Source: Rhabdophis nuchalis (Eukaryota > Chordata > Lepidosauria > Squamata > Natricidae). Taken from it: a stretch of DNA of 64,000 nucleotides. Below the pieces are notes generated by a model that was given only the letters and a program-made list of their open reading frames with translations, was not told the DNA's origin and made no database searches. A program made the translations under genes and the position numbers. Shown here piece after piece: positions 30,997 to 42,913 of this stretch. Numbering within the stretch: the stretch's first letter is position 1; every line of letters starts with the position of its first letter. The stretch covers positions 45,135,110-45,199,109 of the forward strand of contig CM077647.1 of NCBI GenBank assembly GCA_039707465.1. Reading direction: 5' to 3'.

Positions 30997-32441
30997 GATC
31001 TCGCCCAGCAGCTTCACATAAATGTTGAACAGCAGGGGGGAAAGGACTGACCCCTGGGGTACTCCACAAGTGAGGCACCTTAAGGATGACCTCTGCCCCC
31101 CATCAACACAAACTACGAACAGTCAGAGAGGAAGGAGGAGAACCACTGAAGTACAGTCCCCCCCACCCCTAACCCCTCCAACCACCGCAGCATGATACCA
31201 TGGTCGATGGTATCAAAAGCCGCTGAGAGGTCTAATAGGACCAGGACAGAGGAACAACCCCTGTCCTGAGCCTCCCAGAGATCATCTACCAATGTGACCA
31301 ATGCTGTTTCCATGCTGTACCCAGGCCTGAAACCTGACTGGTATGGATCAAGATAGACAGCTTCATCCAGGTACTTAGGAAGCTGTTGCGCCACCACACT
31401 CTCAACAACCTTGCCACAAAGCGAAGGTTGGAGACTGGATGATAGTTTGCCAAAAGCGCCAAGTCCAGGAAAGGATTCTTGAGGAAAGGCCTCACCACCG
31501 CCTCTTTCAAAGTGGTGGGGGAAAAAACCTTCTCTCAAAGAAGTGTTGATAATACCTGGAGCCAGCCTCGTGTAACCTCCCGGGTGGCCAGCACCAACCA
31601 GGAGGGACACGGGTCCAATAAACATGTGGCAGGACTAAGCCTACCCAAAATCCTATCTAGGAGTCACAGGGTCAAACTCCTCCCAGATAACAGTGTCAAG
31701 ACCCGCCTCCATCACCCCATCTAGCCCTACCCAGTCAGAGTCCAGCCCTTCCCGAATCTGAGCAATTTTGTCTTGCAGGTATTGTACAAAATCCTCAACT
31801 TTACCTTGCAAGGGGTTCTCCCGCGCTTCCATATGTAAGAGGGAGTGGGTCACCCTACACAGGGAGGCTGGGTGATTTTCTGCAGACACAATAAGAGCAG
31901 AAAAATAATTAAACTTTGCCACTTTTATCGCCACTAGGTAGGTCTTGATATAAGATCTCACCAGTGTCCAATCGGAATGGCTGGCCCTCCACCTGCTCTC
32001 TAGGCATCTTTTCCGGCACTTCATCTCCCTCAGCTCCTCAGAGAATCAAGGAGCCAACCAGGTTCAGCACCGGATCAGAGGCCACAAAGGCACGACTCGG
32101 TCCAGAGCCCCAGCAGCCACCCTGTCCCATGCAGCCACCAGTTCTCCAGCTGAGTCGTGAACCATAGCCTCAGGGAATGGCCCAAGCTCTGTCAGGAGCC
32201 TTTCAGGGTTCATCAGGTGCCTGGGGTGGAAACACCTAGTCGGTCCGCCTCCCTGCCGGGGGGGTGGGTAGTGGATTGGAAATCCACCCAAAGGAGCGAG
32301 TGATCTGACCATGGCTATATCCCCTCTTCCCAGATCCTTCAACCACTGACCAGAGACAAAAATCAAATCCAGGGTGTGTCCCCCAATGTTCATGAGGCCT
32401 TGAACTAATTGGGTCAGGTCCATAGCTGTCATGAAGGCCAT
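30997..32441 (-). pseudogene. L2 endonuclease end and RT N-terminal half, broken
   Basis: From high to low coordinates the minus strand gives MAFMTAMDLTQLV, IGGHTLDLIFVSGQW (endonuclease C-terminal region, 32064-32441), the linker with SYIKTYLVAIKVAKFNYFSA and YLQDKIAQIREGLDSDW (31653-32024), then RT fingers YQSGFRPGYSMETAL and LDLSAAFDTIDHG with GGTVLQWFSSFLSD (31113-31372), and VPQGSVLSP-like codons near 31050. Frame changes near 31500 and 31650 and an in-frame stop break it. The plus-strand frames over this interval are shadows. Confidence 0.85.
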
Positions 32442-32458
32442 GAACTCCCGAGCTGCCT

Positions 32459-33172
32459 CTGATGAAAGAAGAAAGTTCTGTTTGATCTATATAGTTCAGT
32501 GTAGGATTATGAATAAATCAGAATAACACTAGAAATTACTTTTGAAGACTGATGTATAAATTGCATTGTCAGTGGATAAATGATAAATAATATTGCACTC
32601 TTCTTTTTCACAGCTGTAAATCTATATGCCAAGTCATTTGTTAAGTTATGTTATGCCATGCCAAGGAAGACATCTGAAATTTGAACATTAGGCTAAAGTT
32701 ACTTATTCTATTGAACCGAGTTAAATTGCTTGTGTTTTGCATTTCAAATATTTGTCCTTTCATTAATTTTAGTATGTGCATATTCATGAAGTGTATAGAA
32801 TACATCTTTTTTCTTAGTCCATTTTTTCCTTTTATAAACTCACTTTCAGAAAATAATATCAAGCCTAATATAGATTCCAATCCACATAATTTCAACTATT
32901 ATGGTATATCAAGCTTGATAATTAAAAAAATGACTGTCATGAGGTAAATTCATGTAGAATGAATTAGTTAATTTCATTATAATCTAAAATTAAATTACTC
33001 AGAAGTTATTTTTTGGAAATAAGCTGCCTTAACCTCTGAAGTTCATTAAACAAGCTATCTATTTCAGTTTCAATGTAGTATATATCTATCTTTGATACAA
33101 AATTCAGTAAAAAAATAATGGAAAACTTTCTATCCCATTTATGCTTTTGGTTTTTTTCCTGATTCATAAGAT
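32459..33172. other. AT-rich stretch with no recognised gene
   Basis: Nothing recognised. Short opposing frames at 32641-32947 have no domain. Confidence 0.45.
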
Positions 33173-33526
33173 AAAGGTAAAGGTTCTCCTCGCACATATA
33201 CGCTAATCATTCCCAACTTTATGAAGCAGTGCTCATCTCCATTTCAACACCAAAGAGCCAGCGCTGTCCGAAGACATCTCTGTGGTCATGTGACTGGCAT
33301 GACTAAATGCCAAAGCAGCACGAAACATTGTTACCTTCTCACCAAAGATGGTTCCTATTTTTTCTACTTGCATTTTTATATGCTTTTGAACTGCTAGGTT
33401 GGCAAAAGCTGGGACAAGTAATCGGAGCTCACCCTGTTATGCGGCACTAGGGGTTTGAACCGCTGAACTGCCAACCTTTCTGATCGACAAGCTCAGCATC
33501 TTAGCCACTGAGCCACTGCATCCCTT
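33173..33526 (-). mobile_element. tRNA-derived SINE, minus strand
   Basis: Reverse reading gives the head gcagtggctcagtggctaag (A box) and agcggttcaaacccctag (B box), followed by cccagcttttgccaacctag, gcaagtagaaaaaatagga, gacatctctgtggtc in the reverse sense, and a tail accttt. The order matches the plus-strand copy at 53076-53404. The head resembles a tRNA gene promoter but does not fold as a tRNA. Confidence 0.85.
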
Positions 33527-33839
33527 TTGGATTCTTAGTTTGGGATAAATCCATAATTCTATATTCATAGCACAAGCATTGTTAATGTCACTGGACAACA
33601 ATTTTTTTCAATAGTTTTGCTTTTTGAAAAGCTTTTGGTGATTATCATAGAACCCTTCTAGAAATGAAGACAAAGATAATTTCAAAATGACTGTATTGTG
33701 TAAGAATCTTGAGAAATATGAAATTAACTTTTAATAACAATAATGTATTTATAATCTGACATGCTGCATGAGTTCAACGGGGTTAAAATATTTTTCATTT
33801 GCACTCAGTACCTGATGCATTGTAGTGTCCAACAAAAAC
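33527..33839. other. Stretch with no recognised gene
   Basis: About 310 bp between a SINE and a decayed frame. Nothing recognised. Confidence 0.45.
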
Positions 33840-34592
33840 CAGTCACCATTGATGGATTCTAGTTGCCCTGATACAGTTTTTTCATTGTTGTAATATTCTG
33901 TTGAAACCTTTCATCATGTTCATCACTGACTACACCTAGGTTCTGAGAGGGAGGGTAGTTCAGGGTAAATGCAAAAAATGAATCTTCAGTGGCATGTTGT
34001 TCTTCAGAGTCTTCATAAAAAGTTTGCCAACCAGCTGAATGTAGTTTGGTGCTCCTTGGATTCTTTCCAAGAAATTATCTCTGGCCATATAAACAGATCT
34101 TTGACTTGCTTGTCATTGATGATATATCTCATTCCAACCAAACTGCCTTCCTTAATTTTAACATCTTGGAAGCATCTCTGTCAAATAATGAAAAACTTCA
34201 TCTTCCTTGTTTATCACTTTCACGAATTTTTGCATCAGTCCAAATTTTATATGAAGTTGGGGAAAAAGTATCTGTTAGATTAACAAGGAGTTTGTGTGCC
34301 ACATTTTTCTGTCCTGGAACCAAATTCTTTAGGAGTGACTATTTCCTTTTAATATAATTCAAGTTTCTTGCATGGCTGTCCCATTCATATATGTAAGAAT
34401 AGTACTAGGTATATCTGAGTTGCACAGCAGAGATACTACTTTTAGATCTCCGTGGATATTCCAGTTGTTATGAATCTGCTTCAGTCACAGTTCCAGGTTT
34501 TTATATGTTTCTTTCATGTGTACATCATAGCCAACAGATATTGAAGGCTGTACATTGCCATTATGTAAAAGCAGAAAATGGTATATGATAAT
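33840..34592 (-). pseudogene. Decayed transposon-like protein of unnamed family
   Basis: The minus strand carries ordered blocks of one long protein, broken by stops and frameshifts: LLHNGNVQPSISVGYDVHM near 34575-34520, NNWNIHGDLKVVSLL near 34470-34426, LHIKFGLMQKFVKVIN near 34255-34208, NFLERIQGAPNYIQLVGKLF near 34073-34015, and MPLKIHFLH near 33995-33970, with a (VV)SDEHDERFQQ-like stretch near 33930-33903. From memory, this order (GDLKVV, then LHIKLGLMK, then MSLKIHFL and SDEHGERFHQD) is typical of a repetitive 'uncharacterized protein' in many invertebrate and some vertebrate genomes, probably from a DNA transposon. I cannot name the superfamily. The two plus-strand frames here are shadows. 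Confidence 0.55.
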
Positions 34593-35017
34593 TTAAATTA
34601 TAGGTCATTTTTGTGATTAACAACCCCAACATCTATTAGTTGTATTTCATTCTTTCTCAGTCCTTTAAAAATGCAAAATGGCTATATTTTACATTTTTTT
34701 AAAAGCTTGCAGTATTCTTTGAGATAAACTTGTAGTGGAAGGATATCCTGAACAACACTCCTGACTCATTCTGAAAGAGCTCAAATACTATTAGTATCAC
34801 TTTCATACAGTTTTATGATATGAATCCTGAATTTTCTAAAACAATGAGCAGTTTCAGGAACAACACTTACTATTTTTTTGATTGATTGAATGTTCTAATT
34901 TTCCTAAAGTGTTTCTTTTTTTTAACTTACACCTTTCTTGGTCCCAGAAAAATAATTATGCTATCAATAAATAAAAAGCATACATATTCCTACTGATCAA
35001 GAGTAGAATTCTGTTAG
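34593..35017. other. Stretch with no recognised gene
   Basis: May contain further decayed sequence of the element on the left (minus strand), but no block could be read. Confidence 0.35.
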
Positions 35018-35245
35018 CGTTATATAATTGAAAGGAAGAAGCGGAGAGCGCCACCCCTACCAGTAACTCCATCCTTTTCTGTTGGGAAAGCTGAGAGAGA
35101 AGAAAAAATGCCAAGTGAGATTCCTCAAAGTTCATTGCAACAAGAAATAAAAAAGAAAAAGAGACGTGCTCCTCTTCCACCAACTCCTAAAATGCCAAAC
35201 AGATTTGAAGAAATGGATAATAAAAGACAAAGTCCAATTGATCCT
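35018..35245 (+). pseudogene. Coding fragment with two KRAP-like motifs (cordon-bleu-like)
   Basis: An open frame from 35018 reads RKKRRAPPLPVTPSF at about 35033, then EIKKKKRRAPLPPTPKMP at about 35145, and FEEMDNKRQSPIDPFQL. The twice-repeated KKRRAPxLP motif, with lysines before and prolines after, is like the KRAP motifs of the COBL/COBLL1 actin-regulator family. The motif is short, so identity is tentative. Possible splice signals are weak: AG at 35033-35034 has no pyrimidine tract, and only a poor GT is present near 35249. The fragment runs directly into a repeat-like 3' tail, so a retrotransposed piece seems at least as likely as a live exon. Confidence 0.4.
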
Positions 35246-35480
35246 TTTCAACTGTCATTTGTCGGCCATTTTGTTTCAACTGTCATTTGTCGGCCTTTTT
35301 GTTTGCCTGGAGAGATTCCTGTTGTGGCTGTCATTGCTATCTTCTATTCCACCTGGTGCAGGTGTTGGCACGGCGCTCAAACCAATTTTATTGTAATTTT
35401 ATTACAATATTATTACAATGACAATAAAGATGATGATGATGATTATTATTATTATTATTATTATTGTTATTATTATATAA
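35246..35480 (+). mobile_element. LINE-like 3' UTR and tail
   Basis: After a 28-bp direct repeat (tttcaactgtcatttgtcgg twice, at about 35247 and 35275), the sequence runs ttgcctggagagattcctgt, ctattccacctggtgcagg, caatgacaataaagatgatg and a (GAT)n(TAT)n tail at 35430-35475. The aataaag plus microsatellite tail is the form of a non-LTR 3' end. The family was not determined. Confidence 0.5.
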
Positions 35481-36544
35481 CATTTATTTTCAATAGGACA
35501 CCATGCCTCAAAAGCTTATGTTTTTTTTAAATTTACTAAGAGTTTCAAAACACTTGGTTATAGCCAAATGAAACACACATATATTTACATATGGCAGTTT
35601 ATTAAGCTTATAATATTTGAGATTTGAGTTTTAAATGCGATAGTATGACAAGTACAGAGCATTAATGTTCCAACTCATGAATTGCACTTCCAACCGCATG
35701 GTAATTGCAATCAATTCTTAATAAACATTGCTTAAAGTATCCAGTATATCCACCAATTTTTATTAATCTTACTTGAATGTCATGCAAACTAATTGCACAT
35801 TATTTGATTTAACCCAACCCCGACTGTTTTATTAGATAGTACATTCAACTTATTATCACAAAAGCTGCTTAAATAACTAATCTAATTTAACCAGTGTTCT
35901 TCAGCTTTCTGTAATAAATTATGGATATAGGAACCACAATTAATTCCTTTGAAATTTTCAGCTATTGTGAAACTACATGTCTAATTATACATGTATGCAT
36001 AATTTAAAAATATCAACTAGTTATTCTATTCTATAAAGTGCTAGAAACTGCCATCCAACATTTTTTCATGATGATTCTATAAGTTTTATTATTCACAATA
36101 ACCAGCCACCAGGTATTCATGACATCTTAGTGTGTTTAGTCCTTCAAGAAATTAGAATCTATGTGTCAATTAAGGGGAAAAAATAGATGGATCAATAGTT
36201 GTTGGGGGGGGGGTTGAGCAATTCTCAGGACTATCAACATTGCAATGATACTTTTTAATTAGAATCTGGCCTTAATATTTTACAGAGCATTTCATTTGTT
36301 TCCATAAGTTATATAAATGTGTAAGGCTCAGATTCTTGTCTGTTAATGGGCATTTATAAATTAGAAAGTTTTGTAGTTCAAAAAGTCTACTGTAAGAATT
36401 TAAGTAAACATTGCAAAATCTGATTGAAAAACCCACATAAAAGTATTGTTACTTATCGTTTTTAGTAGTCTTGACATTCTGAAATTGTAATATCAGATTT
36501 GCTTCTCTTTTGCATCTTACAATCATAAGTTTTATCTATATGTT
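35481..36544. other. AT-rich stretch with no recognised gene
   Basis: Only a G10 run at about 36205-36214 stands out. Confidence 0.45.
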
Positions 36545-36778
36545 TCTAAGAGCCATGGTGGCACAGTGGTTAGAACACAGTACTGCAGGCTACATCTGCT
36601 GACTGCTGTTTGCCAGCAGTTTGACAGTTCGATTCTCATCAACTCATGATTGACTCAGCCTTCCATTCTTCCGAGGTTGGTAAAATGAGGACCCAGATTC
36701 TTAGGGGCAATAGGCTGACTCTGTAAAGAGGGCTGTAAAGCACTGTGAAGCGATATATAAGTAAGTGCTATTGTTATA
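36545..36778 (+). mobile_element. tRNA-derived SINE
   Basis: Starts catggtggcacagtggttag (A box region), then gttcgattctcatc (B box region), ttgactcagccttccattc, taaaatgaggacccagattc, gtaaagcactgtgaagcg, and ends aagtgctattgttat. A partial copy of the same family is at 63565-63740. Confidence 0.85.
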
Positions 36779-36853
36779 TGTTTGTTGATTAAATATTAAT
36801 TTTAATCTTTGTGATTGACATTGGCATGTCCTTTCTCTACCCTTCATGAGCTT

Positions 36854-36978
<125 letters not shown>

Positions 36979-37903
36979 AAAATGCAAATTATATTTTTAT
37001 TTAAAGAGTAGTATCTTTTCCTTACATAGCAAACTTTCTGAGCTCTTATTTGACCAAAGTCTAGTTTCATGGGGAAAGTTATTGAGTTACTTGACCTTTA
37101 GTTGTGCAAAAATGGAGAGTTTGTAGATTTTACATGTAACTAGCTGTTATTTTTTTCTTTTACTTCATGTTGACTCATCTAGTCAAACCAAATATTTTCC
37201 CATCTTTTAATTTAAAGATTATGTTTATTTGGTAATACCTAATTGGAATCATTTAGCAAAATCCCTTCTCTTTGAGGATGTTGAGTAAAAAAGACATTTG
37301 ATTTTTTTACAAGGGTAAATTACTCATTTCAGCAAAAGAGTCATCAAATTGGAATTAGGGAGAAGTTGGGTTGGAGGTGGGGGTACTTTTTCCTAACTAC
37401 TAATAGTTCCTTTTGTGAAAGATGTTCAGCAACCAGTTCAGATTATTTTTATACTGTTCCATAAGAAAGAGATTAGTATAACTGCACTGCTGTATTTTTA
37501 GACTTAAACAAGAATGAGGAAACTGCTATCTTTCTGAAAAAGAATTAGAAACAGAGACTATTGCTCATTTATGAAAAAATGTTGGTTGCTCAATCCTAAG
37601 AGTTATTAACTGTAGGTGAAAAAGTTCACCTGTCTCCATATTTCCTTCTTTGTACGTTCAAAATTTTACCAGAAACATTTATTCAGGGTCTCTGACCTAC
37701 AGAAGCCAGAAGGAGTAGGTAAGGTCTCTGTTATTCTTGATGCTATTTTCAGGGAGCTCAGTTCAGCTACCAGGATCTAGTTGGATGTCACTTCAGTTCC
37801 AAATATTTTTTTCTTAATTTTCCCATTCCCTAAAGTTTAATGCATTTTATCTTGACATTTCTTTATGAATTCTAACATAAATTCTGTGTGGTGTAGAGCA
37901 GGG
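36979..37903. other. Stretch with no recognised gene
   Basis: Nothing recognised. Confidence 0.45.
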
Positions 37904-38290
37904 GGTCACCAACCTTTCAGACATAGGAGCCACTAAATTCATAATTTTAAATCCCACAGACCACTAATATAATCTGCCTAATGACCAGCTAGGTGGGCGT
38001 GACTAGGTTGTTAGGTGACTGGGAGGGCATCGCCAACTTGATGTCACTCATGTCAAGGGTGCCTTGCCAGCCTCTACTTATCCCTCTCCCCCAAGCCCAG
38101 GCTCCTTAGCAACAGGAAGCAGTTGTTGGAGTTAAGCAGCCATCATGAGAAAGAGTTGGCAAAACTGCTGGCTCAGTTCAAACTGGATCTGACTGAGAAA
38201 AAGAAAGTGGAGACATATGCCTCCGTTCAATATCTGGGAATACCAGATATTTCTCTTACTAATCTATTGAATAAATCCTGAATCCAGGAA
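37904..38290 (+). mobile_element. Probable hAT-like element, left end only
   Basis: The left end cagggggtcaccaaccttt has the cag-plus-caacc form of squamate hAT-type ends, and gtgggcgtgactaggttg, gccaacttgatgtcactc and cccaagcccaggctcctta look like the GC-rich body of such an element. No right end or duplication was found, so the right limit is arbitrary. Confidence 0.45.
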
Positions 38291-39650
38291 AAATTCAGAA
38301 TAGGATCTATCCAATTTATCCACAAATTTAAATGAGAAGTTTGAAAAATAATTTATATCAAGCTTTGCAAGAAATTTTAATAAAACTGCTCCAATTTCAA
38401 ATTGTTGTCAAGTGTCTGAAATATTTAAAATATTTTCATTAATATTATCCATATCTTCTATATTGACTTGAACTGATAAAACTGCAAAATCAAGACCATC
38501 AAACTATTTCTACCATTTTTGTTCATTTTGTTCATGGTTTCCAACAACATATTAATTTTTGGCTAATTTTAACCATAGGTTCTTAAAGAACTCTAGTCCT
38601 GATTTACAGACTGAAGATATAAGTGTTTCACTTCACACATAACATTAAATCATATTTAACCAAAAGATACTGTTCAATCATTGTCTAGGCATATAGAAAC
38701 ATTTTGAATTAATACTAGACCCATGCTTTTTAACTAATTGTCCAAAGGCAATGGAAGCAGTGAAGCAGAATTCAAGTTACATGAATCTTAAACATTTTTC
38801 TTCCTTGACTCTTTTCTCCTACAGGGCTATTATCACCAACTTTTCCATAGTAAAATTGCCTGAATACAGAAGGAAAAGGAAAGCAGATAACATCATTCAT
38901 TGCTACCCTGGTGTTATTGCCACCCAACTTAAAAGTTATTTATTTAATATTTATGGTGTTTTATATATAAGAATTTTTATTCTAGAACTTAGGATACAAA
39001 TAATAATTATAAATAAATATTTGATCCCTTTCCTTGAGAATAGAGACGGAGGCTCACTATATGGATTCGTTCTGATATTCTGTCACCAGTGCATAAAAAG
39101 GTATGCAGTATATCACTTTTGGGAACAGTGTCTGTCCCTCTACCTATCTTGACCAAATGACATTACATCCAACATATTTGGAATGGCAGTTCATAATAAT
39201 GCATATCTCAGGCAGTGATTGTAATAAAATCTTTCACAGCTGGGTGGTATTATTGATTGATAACTGCTGTCATATGATGAATGTGCATGGAAGCTTATGT
39301 GTTGATGTAAAATAGTGGCAAATCATGAGAAGCGAAGATGAGAATATTAAGATATGAAGAAGCCCAACAGCAAGCAACAGCTGTTGGGAAGAAAATATTC
39401 TTTGGCTGAATGTCTTGGGGTTATGCCAAGTATGTAGAAAGAAAATATTCTGCTAATGGCTTAGCCACAGAAAAATTATGCTGCTTCACTGGGCAGAAGT
39501 ATATTCAGAAATAAATTAAAATGAGATTCTCTTTATAATTCAGAAAACATTTGATGTACTGTTAGAAGTTATTTTACATCGATAAGTAGTGAGGAAAAGG
39601 ATACTTAAATTAGCTTCACTCAAATGATAAACTGTAGAATTACCTACCAA
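38291..39650. other. Stretch with no recognised gene
   Basis: The 133-codon plus-strand frame at 38751-39152 matches nothing I know and is AT-rich. A perfect 9-bp stem (cccaacagc / gctgttggg) lies at 39363-39388. Confidence 0.45.
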
Positions 39651-40335
39651 GGAGAGCAACAAAGATGATTAGGGAACTGGAGACTATAATGTATGAAGAA
39701 TGGCTGCAGAAATTAAGTACGGCTAGAGAAAAGTATTAGGAGTGACATTATAGCAATATTTCAATATTTGAGGGTCTGCCACAAAGAAGGGAAAGCCAAC
39801 CTGTTTTTCAAAGCACCAGAAAGCAAGAGGGAACCAGCAATGAATGGAAACTAAACAAGGAGAGAAGGGACCTAGAACTAAGAAGAAATTTCCTGACAGT
39901 GAGAACAATTAACAAATGGACAGCCATTTGTTGAAATCATATAGGGTAGTGATGGCGAACCATTATGGTGTGCCAAAATGGTGTGTGTGTACTATTGCAT
40001 GCGCATGCATGCCCAGACCAATTCAATCCTCACCTGCGCGTGTGTACATGAACCCCCTGCGTATGCGCGCACAATTCGTCCCCAGGCTCTGGAGGCTTTC
40101 CTGAAGCCTGGGGAAGGTGAAAATGGCCTCACCCAGCCCTTCGGAAGGCCACAAATTAGCTGTCTGGAACACACATATGCACCGGAGCTGATGGCTGGCG
40201 TGCCAGCAAATATGGCTCCAGGTGCCACTTGTGGCACGTATGCCAGAGGTTCACCATTACAGCTACAGCTTGAACAAAGGGTTGGACTAAATAGAAGACC
40301 CCAAAGGTCTCTTCCAACTCTGTTATTTTATGTTG
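39651..40335 (+). mobile_element. CR1 LINE 3' end, internally deleted and split by an insertion
   Basis: The left part (39651-39946) encodes RRATKMIRELE-like residues at its start and a decayed version of the CR1 C-terminus; about 60 bp is missing between gaacaattaac and agccatttg when compared with the copy at 784-870. The right part (40263-40335) has gggttggactaaatagaaga and ggtctcttccaactctgtta, the CR1 terminus. Between them is a hAT-like element. Confidence 0.85.
39947..40262. mobile_element. hAT-like non-autonomous element inside CR1
   Basis: Ends are tagtgatggcgaacc (39947-39961) and ggttcaccattacag (40248-40262), inverted with three mismatches. The interior is CG-containing with atgcgcatgcatgcc and tatgcgcgcac blocks. 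The same ends occur at 49207-49599, where an 8-bp duplication supports hAT. No clear duplication here. Confidence 0.75.
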
Positions 40336-42367
40336 CTCTAAGTTATTATTCTATGGTACCGACCACTAATATAAATACTTTAAAACTTTATTAGAAAAAC
40401 CTTTGGCCTCTCTATTAGTGGTTACTATTCACAAGGATCAGGTTTTATTTCAGAATCAGATGTAGTCTGTTTCTGCTTAACTGTCGCTGGGAAACAGTAT
40501 TTTATTACATCTACAATGTCATATGTCTTTAAATCTGTTGCACTGTTTTGCTTAGTATTTCATGCTACTTTGAAACAGAGTTGTTATCTATAACTGTAGG
40601 CTTGGGAGATCCCATCCTTGCTTTATAATGCAAATGATTAGGTGTATTATACTCAAACTAATATTTTGTCTAAACATATTTTTACTCTAATGCAGGCTTT
40701 TTCAAACTTCACAACTGCTGGCTGAAGAATTCTGGGAATTAAAACCCTCACATTTTAGAGTTGCTAAATTTGAAAAATATTGCTCTAATGTGCTTCAGAG
40801 ATCCCTAAGCTTGTGGGCATTTCATGCAAACTTAAAAATATGTTGGATACATTTGCACACAATGTCTTTCATGAGGATTAACAATATAATAAAAATGTTG
40901 AGCTTTGGAACATATTAATAATTTTATCTACTTGACATGTGTCAAATAATTTTGTGTAGTACTGAATTCTAAAGCATCACATTTTCTAAGCTGGTCTGGA
41001 ATTCCAATCAGATTTATCTATTAAATGAGGGAACCTGTAATTTCTTTATCATTCTCCAACTATAATAAACTATAATAAAAAATTAAAGAAGATTTAACAT
41101 TTATAAAGATATCTAGTCCAAGATGTAAGCAATAGTTTATAAACTTTGTATTTCTATGCTGGCACATCAAGGGTGGTTGGATATTCATAGGCCAGACATA
41201 AAAAGAATGGTACATCTTGAAGTTGGATTTCTACCACCACCACCCCACCCACACTATTGGAAGACTTGGGCTATGATTTAGGTCTACTTTAGTTCCACAG
41301 ATAACAAGTTAAAAGTCCAATTTAGCATCATTAATAGATACACAAAATAGACATTGCTGTAAGAAACATATACATACTATATATACAGATGTATTTCTAA
41401 ACCGGCAAATGCAATTTAGCTTGTTTATTGTGTTATGTGAACTCAGCTATCGTGATTTGTAAACAATGATAAAGGTCTAAACATATGATATATTACTATC
41501 AATGGTGGTTTATTCAATAAACTATAATTAAGCAAAGAATGACTTTGAAACTATGACACCAAGACTATTAGAGACCTTAGTAGAAGACCTCAGAAGCGAA
41601 AGTTAAATGGGCTTAAAAAAATAAGTTCTGATTCAAAATAAACATTCATTCAATTTGATTTGATTCAAATTTTGTGGCTTAAAATTCAGATACAAAAGCA
41701 AATAAGTTCTGATTCACAATAGAAGACACCACAGCAGCTACAGAAACCACAGACTATAATGGACGTGCCTGCAGCTCCTTCACTAGACCTTTTCAAGGAT
41801 GTTAACTCTGCAAAGGTTCATCTAGATGACTTCATAGATTTCTGAAATATTTTTATGACCTTGTTTAAGGTAGACATAGCAGAAATGAAGAAAGGTTAGT
41901 ACAATTTCTAAAGTGTCCTGTAAAGAGGTTAGAGAACTTGTCCTTGAGCAATGTTGAAAGAGTTCTACTTTTTCACTTCAAGTATCGGTTAGAAGTAAAG
42001 CCTTACTAAAACAGTATTACTGCATATGAGTTGCAGAAATCCAGAAAGCAACTTTATGGGAGTTTTACTGATATAGAATGGTACTCTGGAATTTTGCAGT
42101 TCAGATATAGTAGGCAATGGGCTCCTGGTCCATAAATAGATGCAGATTTGACCCCTAATTATTTGCATTCATAATCTGACATACCCGTAGGCATGTGGTT
42201 TTAGCATAGTTAATCTCCACATTACTTGTGAAATGTTTTAAAAATAACCATTGTATGTATGCTAGATGGTTTCTTTATATCACAGCATATTGTACAAAGT
42301 AATCCAATTATTTCAAACTTACACAAAAAGTACCTTCAGAGGACTTGTGTTAAGAATGCCCTTAAAA
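40336..42367. other. AT-rich stretch with a short hAT-like piece
   Basis: A short inverted-end piece lies at 40694-40793 (caggctttttcaaacttc ... aaatttgaaaaatattgct). The phrase aaataagttctgattca is repeated at 41620 and 41700. No gene recognised. Confidence 0.45.
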
Positions 42368-42591
42368 CAGTGGTTCCGAATGTGGGAACCCCTCAGGGGG
42401 GCAATGTGATTATTAATTGGGGCAATTTGAACCTTGTTTAGACCAAGTTAATGTCCTTTTAGACTTTCACCATGTGAGTAGAGTTCGCTTTTTGAGTAAA
42501 GTAAGAATAATAGGTTATGGATGGGGGGAGAGCATCAGAATTTTAGACATGCTTAGGTGGGGCATGGCCAAAAAAAGGTTGGGAGCTACTG
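42368..42591. mobile_element. hAT-like short element (cagtggttcc ends)
   Basis: Left end cagtggttccgaatgtggg and right end aggttgggagctactg (42576-42591) are imperfect inverted repeats of the cagtggttcccaacct type, common among hAT-derived short elements. The flanking 8 bp do not match, so assignment rests on the ends. Confidence 0.6.
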
Positions 42592-42901
42592 CTATCTGTT
42601 GGTCTTCGCACTTTAATGATAACATGGTTTATTTTGTCTTTTTGACTGGTCAAAAAACCCCATATGGGTCTGAATAATGAAGAAAACAAATGCATTCAAA
42701 CCAGCTTTTTCCTGCTGCTATTTTACTGATACATGTGTGAATGTCACACCATTGAGAATGCAAGAAATGCAACATGTTCTGTAAATCTGAATTAATCAAT
42801 AAACAATCCTACATTACAGAGGGGGGAGGAGGAGGAGGGGTTGGGGGAAGGAAAAAAGAGTGAAAATGGAAGGAATCAAGATCCCCTAGGGAACTAACAT
42901 C

Positions 42902-42913
42902 AAGAGCTTAGAT
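42902..42913. repeat. Target-site duplication flanking the L1 (pairs with 44985-44996)
   Basis: aagagcttagat here and aagtgcttagat at 44985-44996 agree at 11 of 12 positions and bracket an element with a poly(A) end. This is the expected product of L1-type target-primed insertion. Confidence 0.8.

Larger units (their letters stand above)
29658..32458 (-). mobile_element. L2-type LINE, minus strand, interrupted by a nested L2 fragment
   Basis: The tail and UTR box (ataccgccctactcccgaag, 29696; ggactcagggcggtgtacag) lie at the low end. Coding sequence runs up to the end of the endonuclease (MAFMTAMDLTQLVQGLMN, about 32441), where the element is truncated. A second L2 3' end is inserted at 30752-30996. 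The tail is an unusual ctaaac repeat (reverse strand, 29659-29680). Confidence 0.9.

Noticed and set aside
33969..34357. Plus-strand frames of about 103 codons considered as genes
   Set aside because: The opposite strand carries a recognisable decayed protein, so these are shadows.
38751..39152. 133-codon plus-strand frame considered as a gene
   Set aside because: AT-driven composition, no domain, no splice or promoter context.
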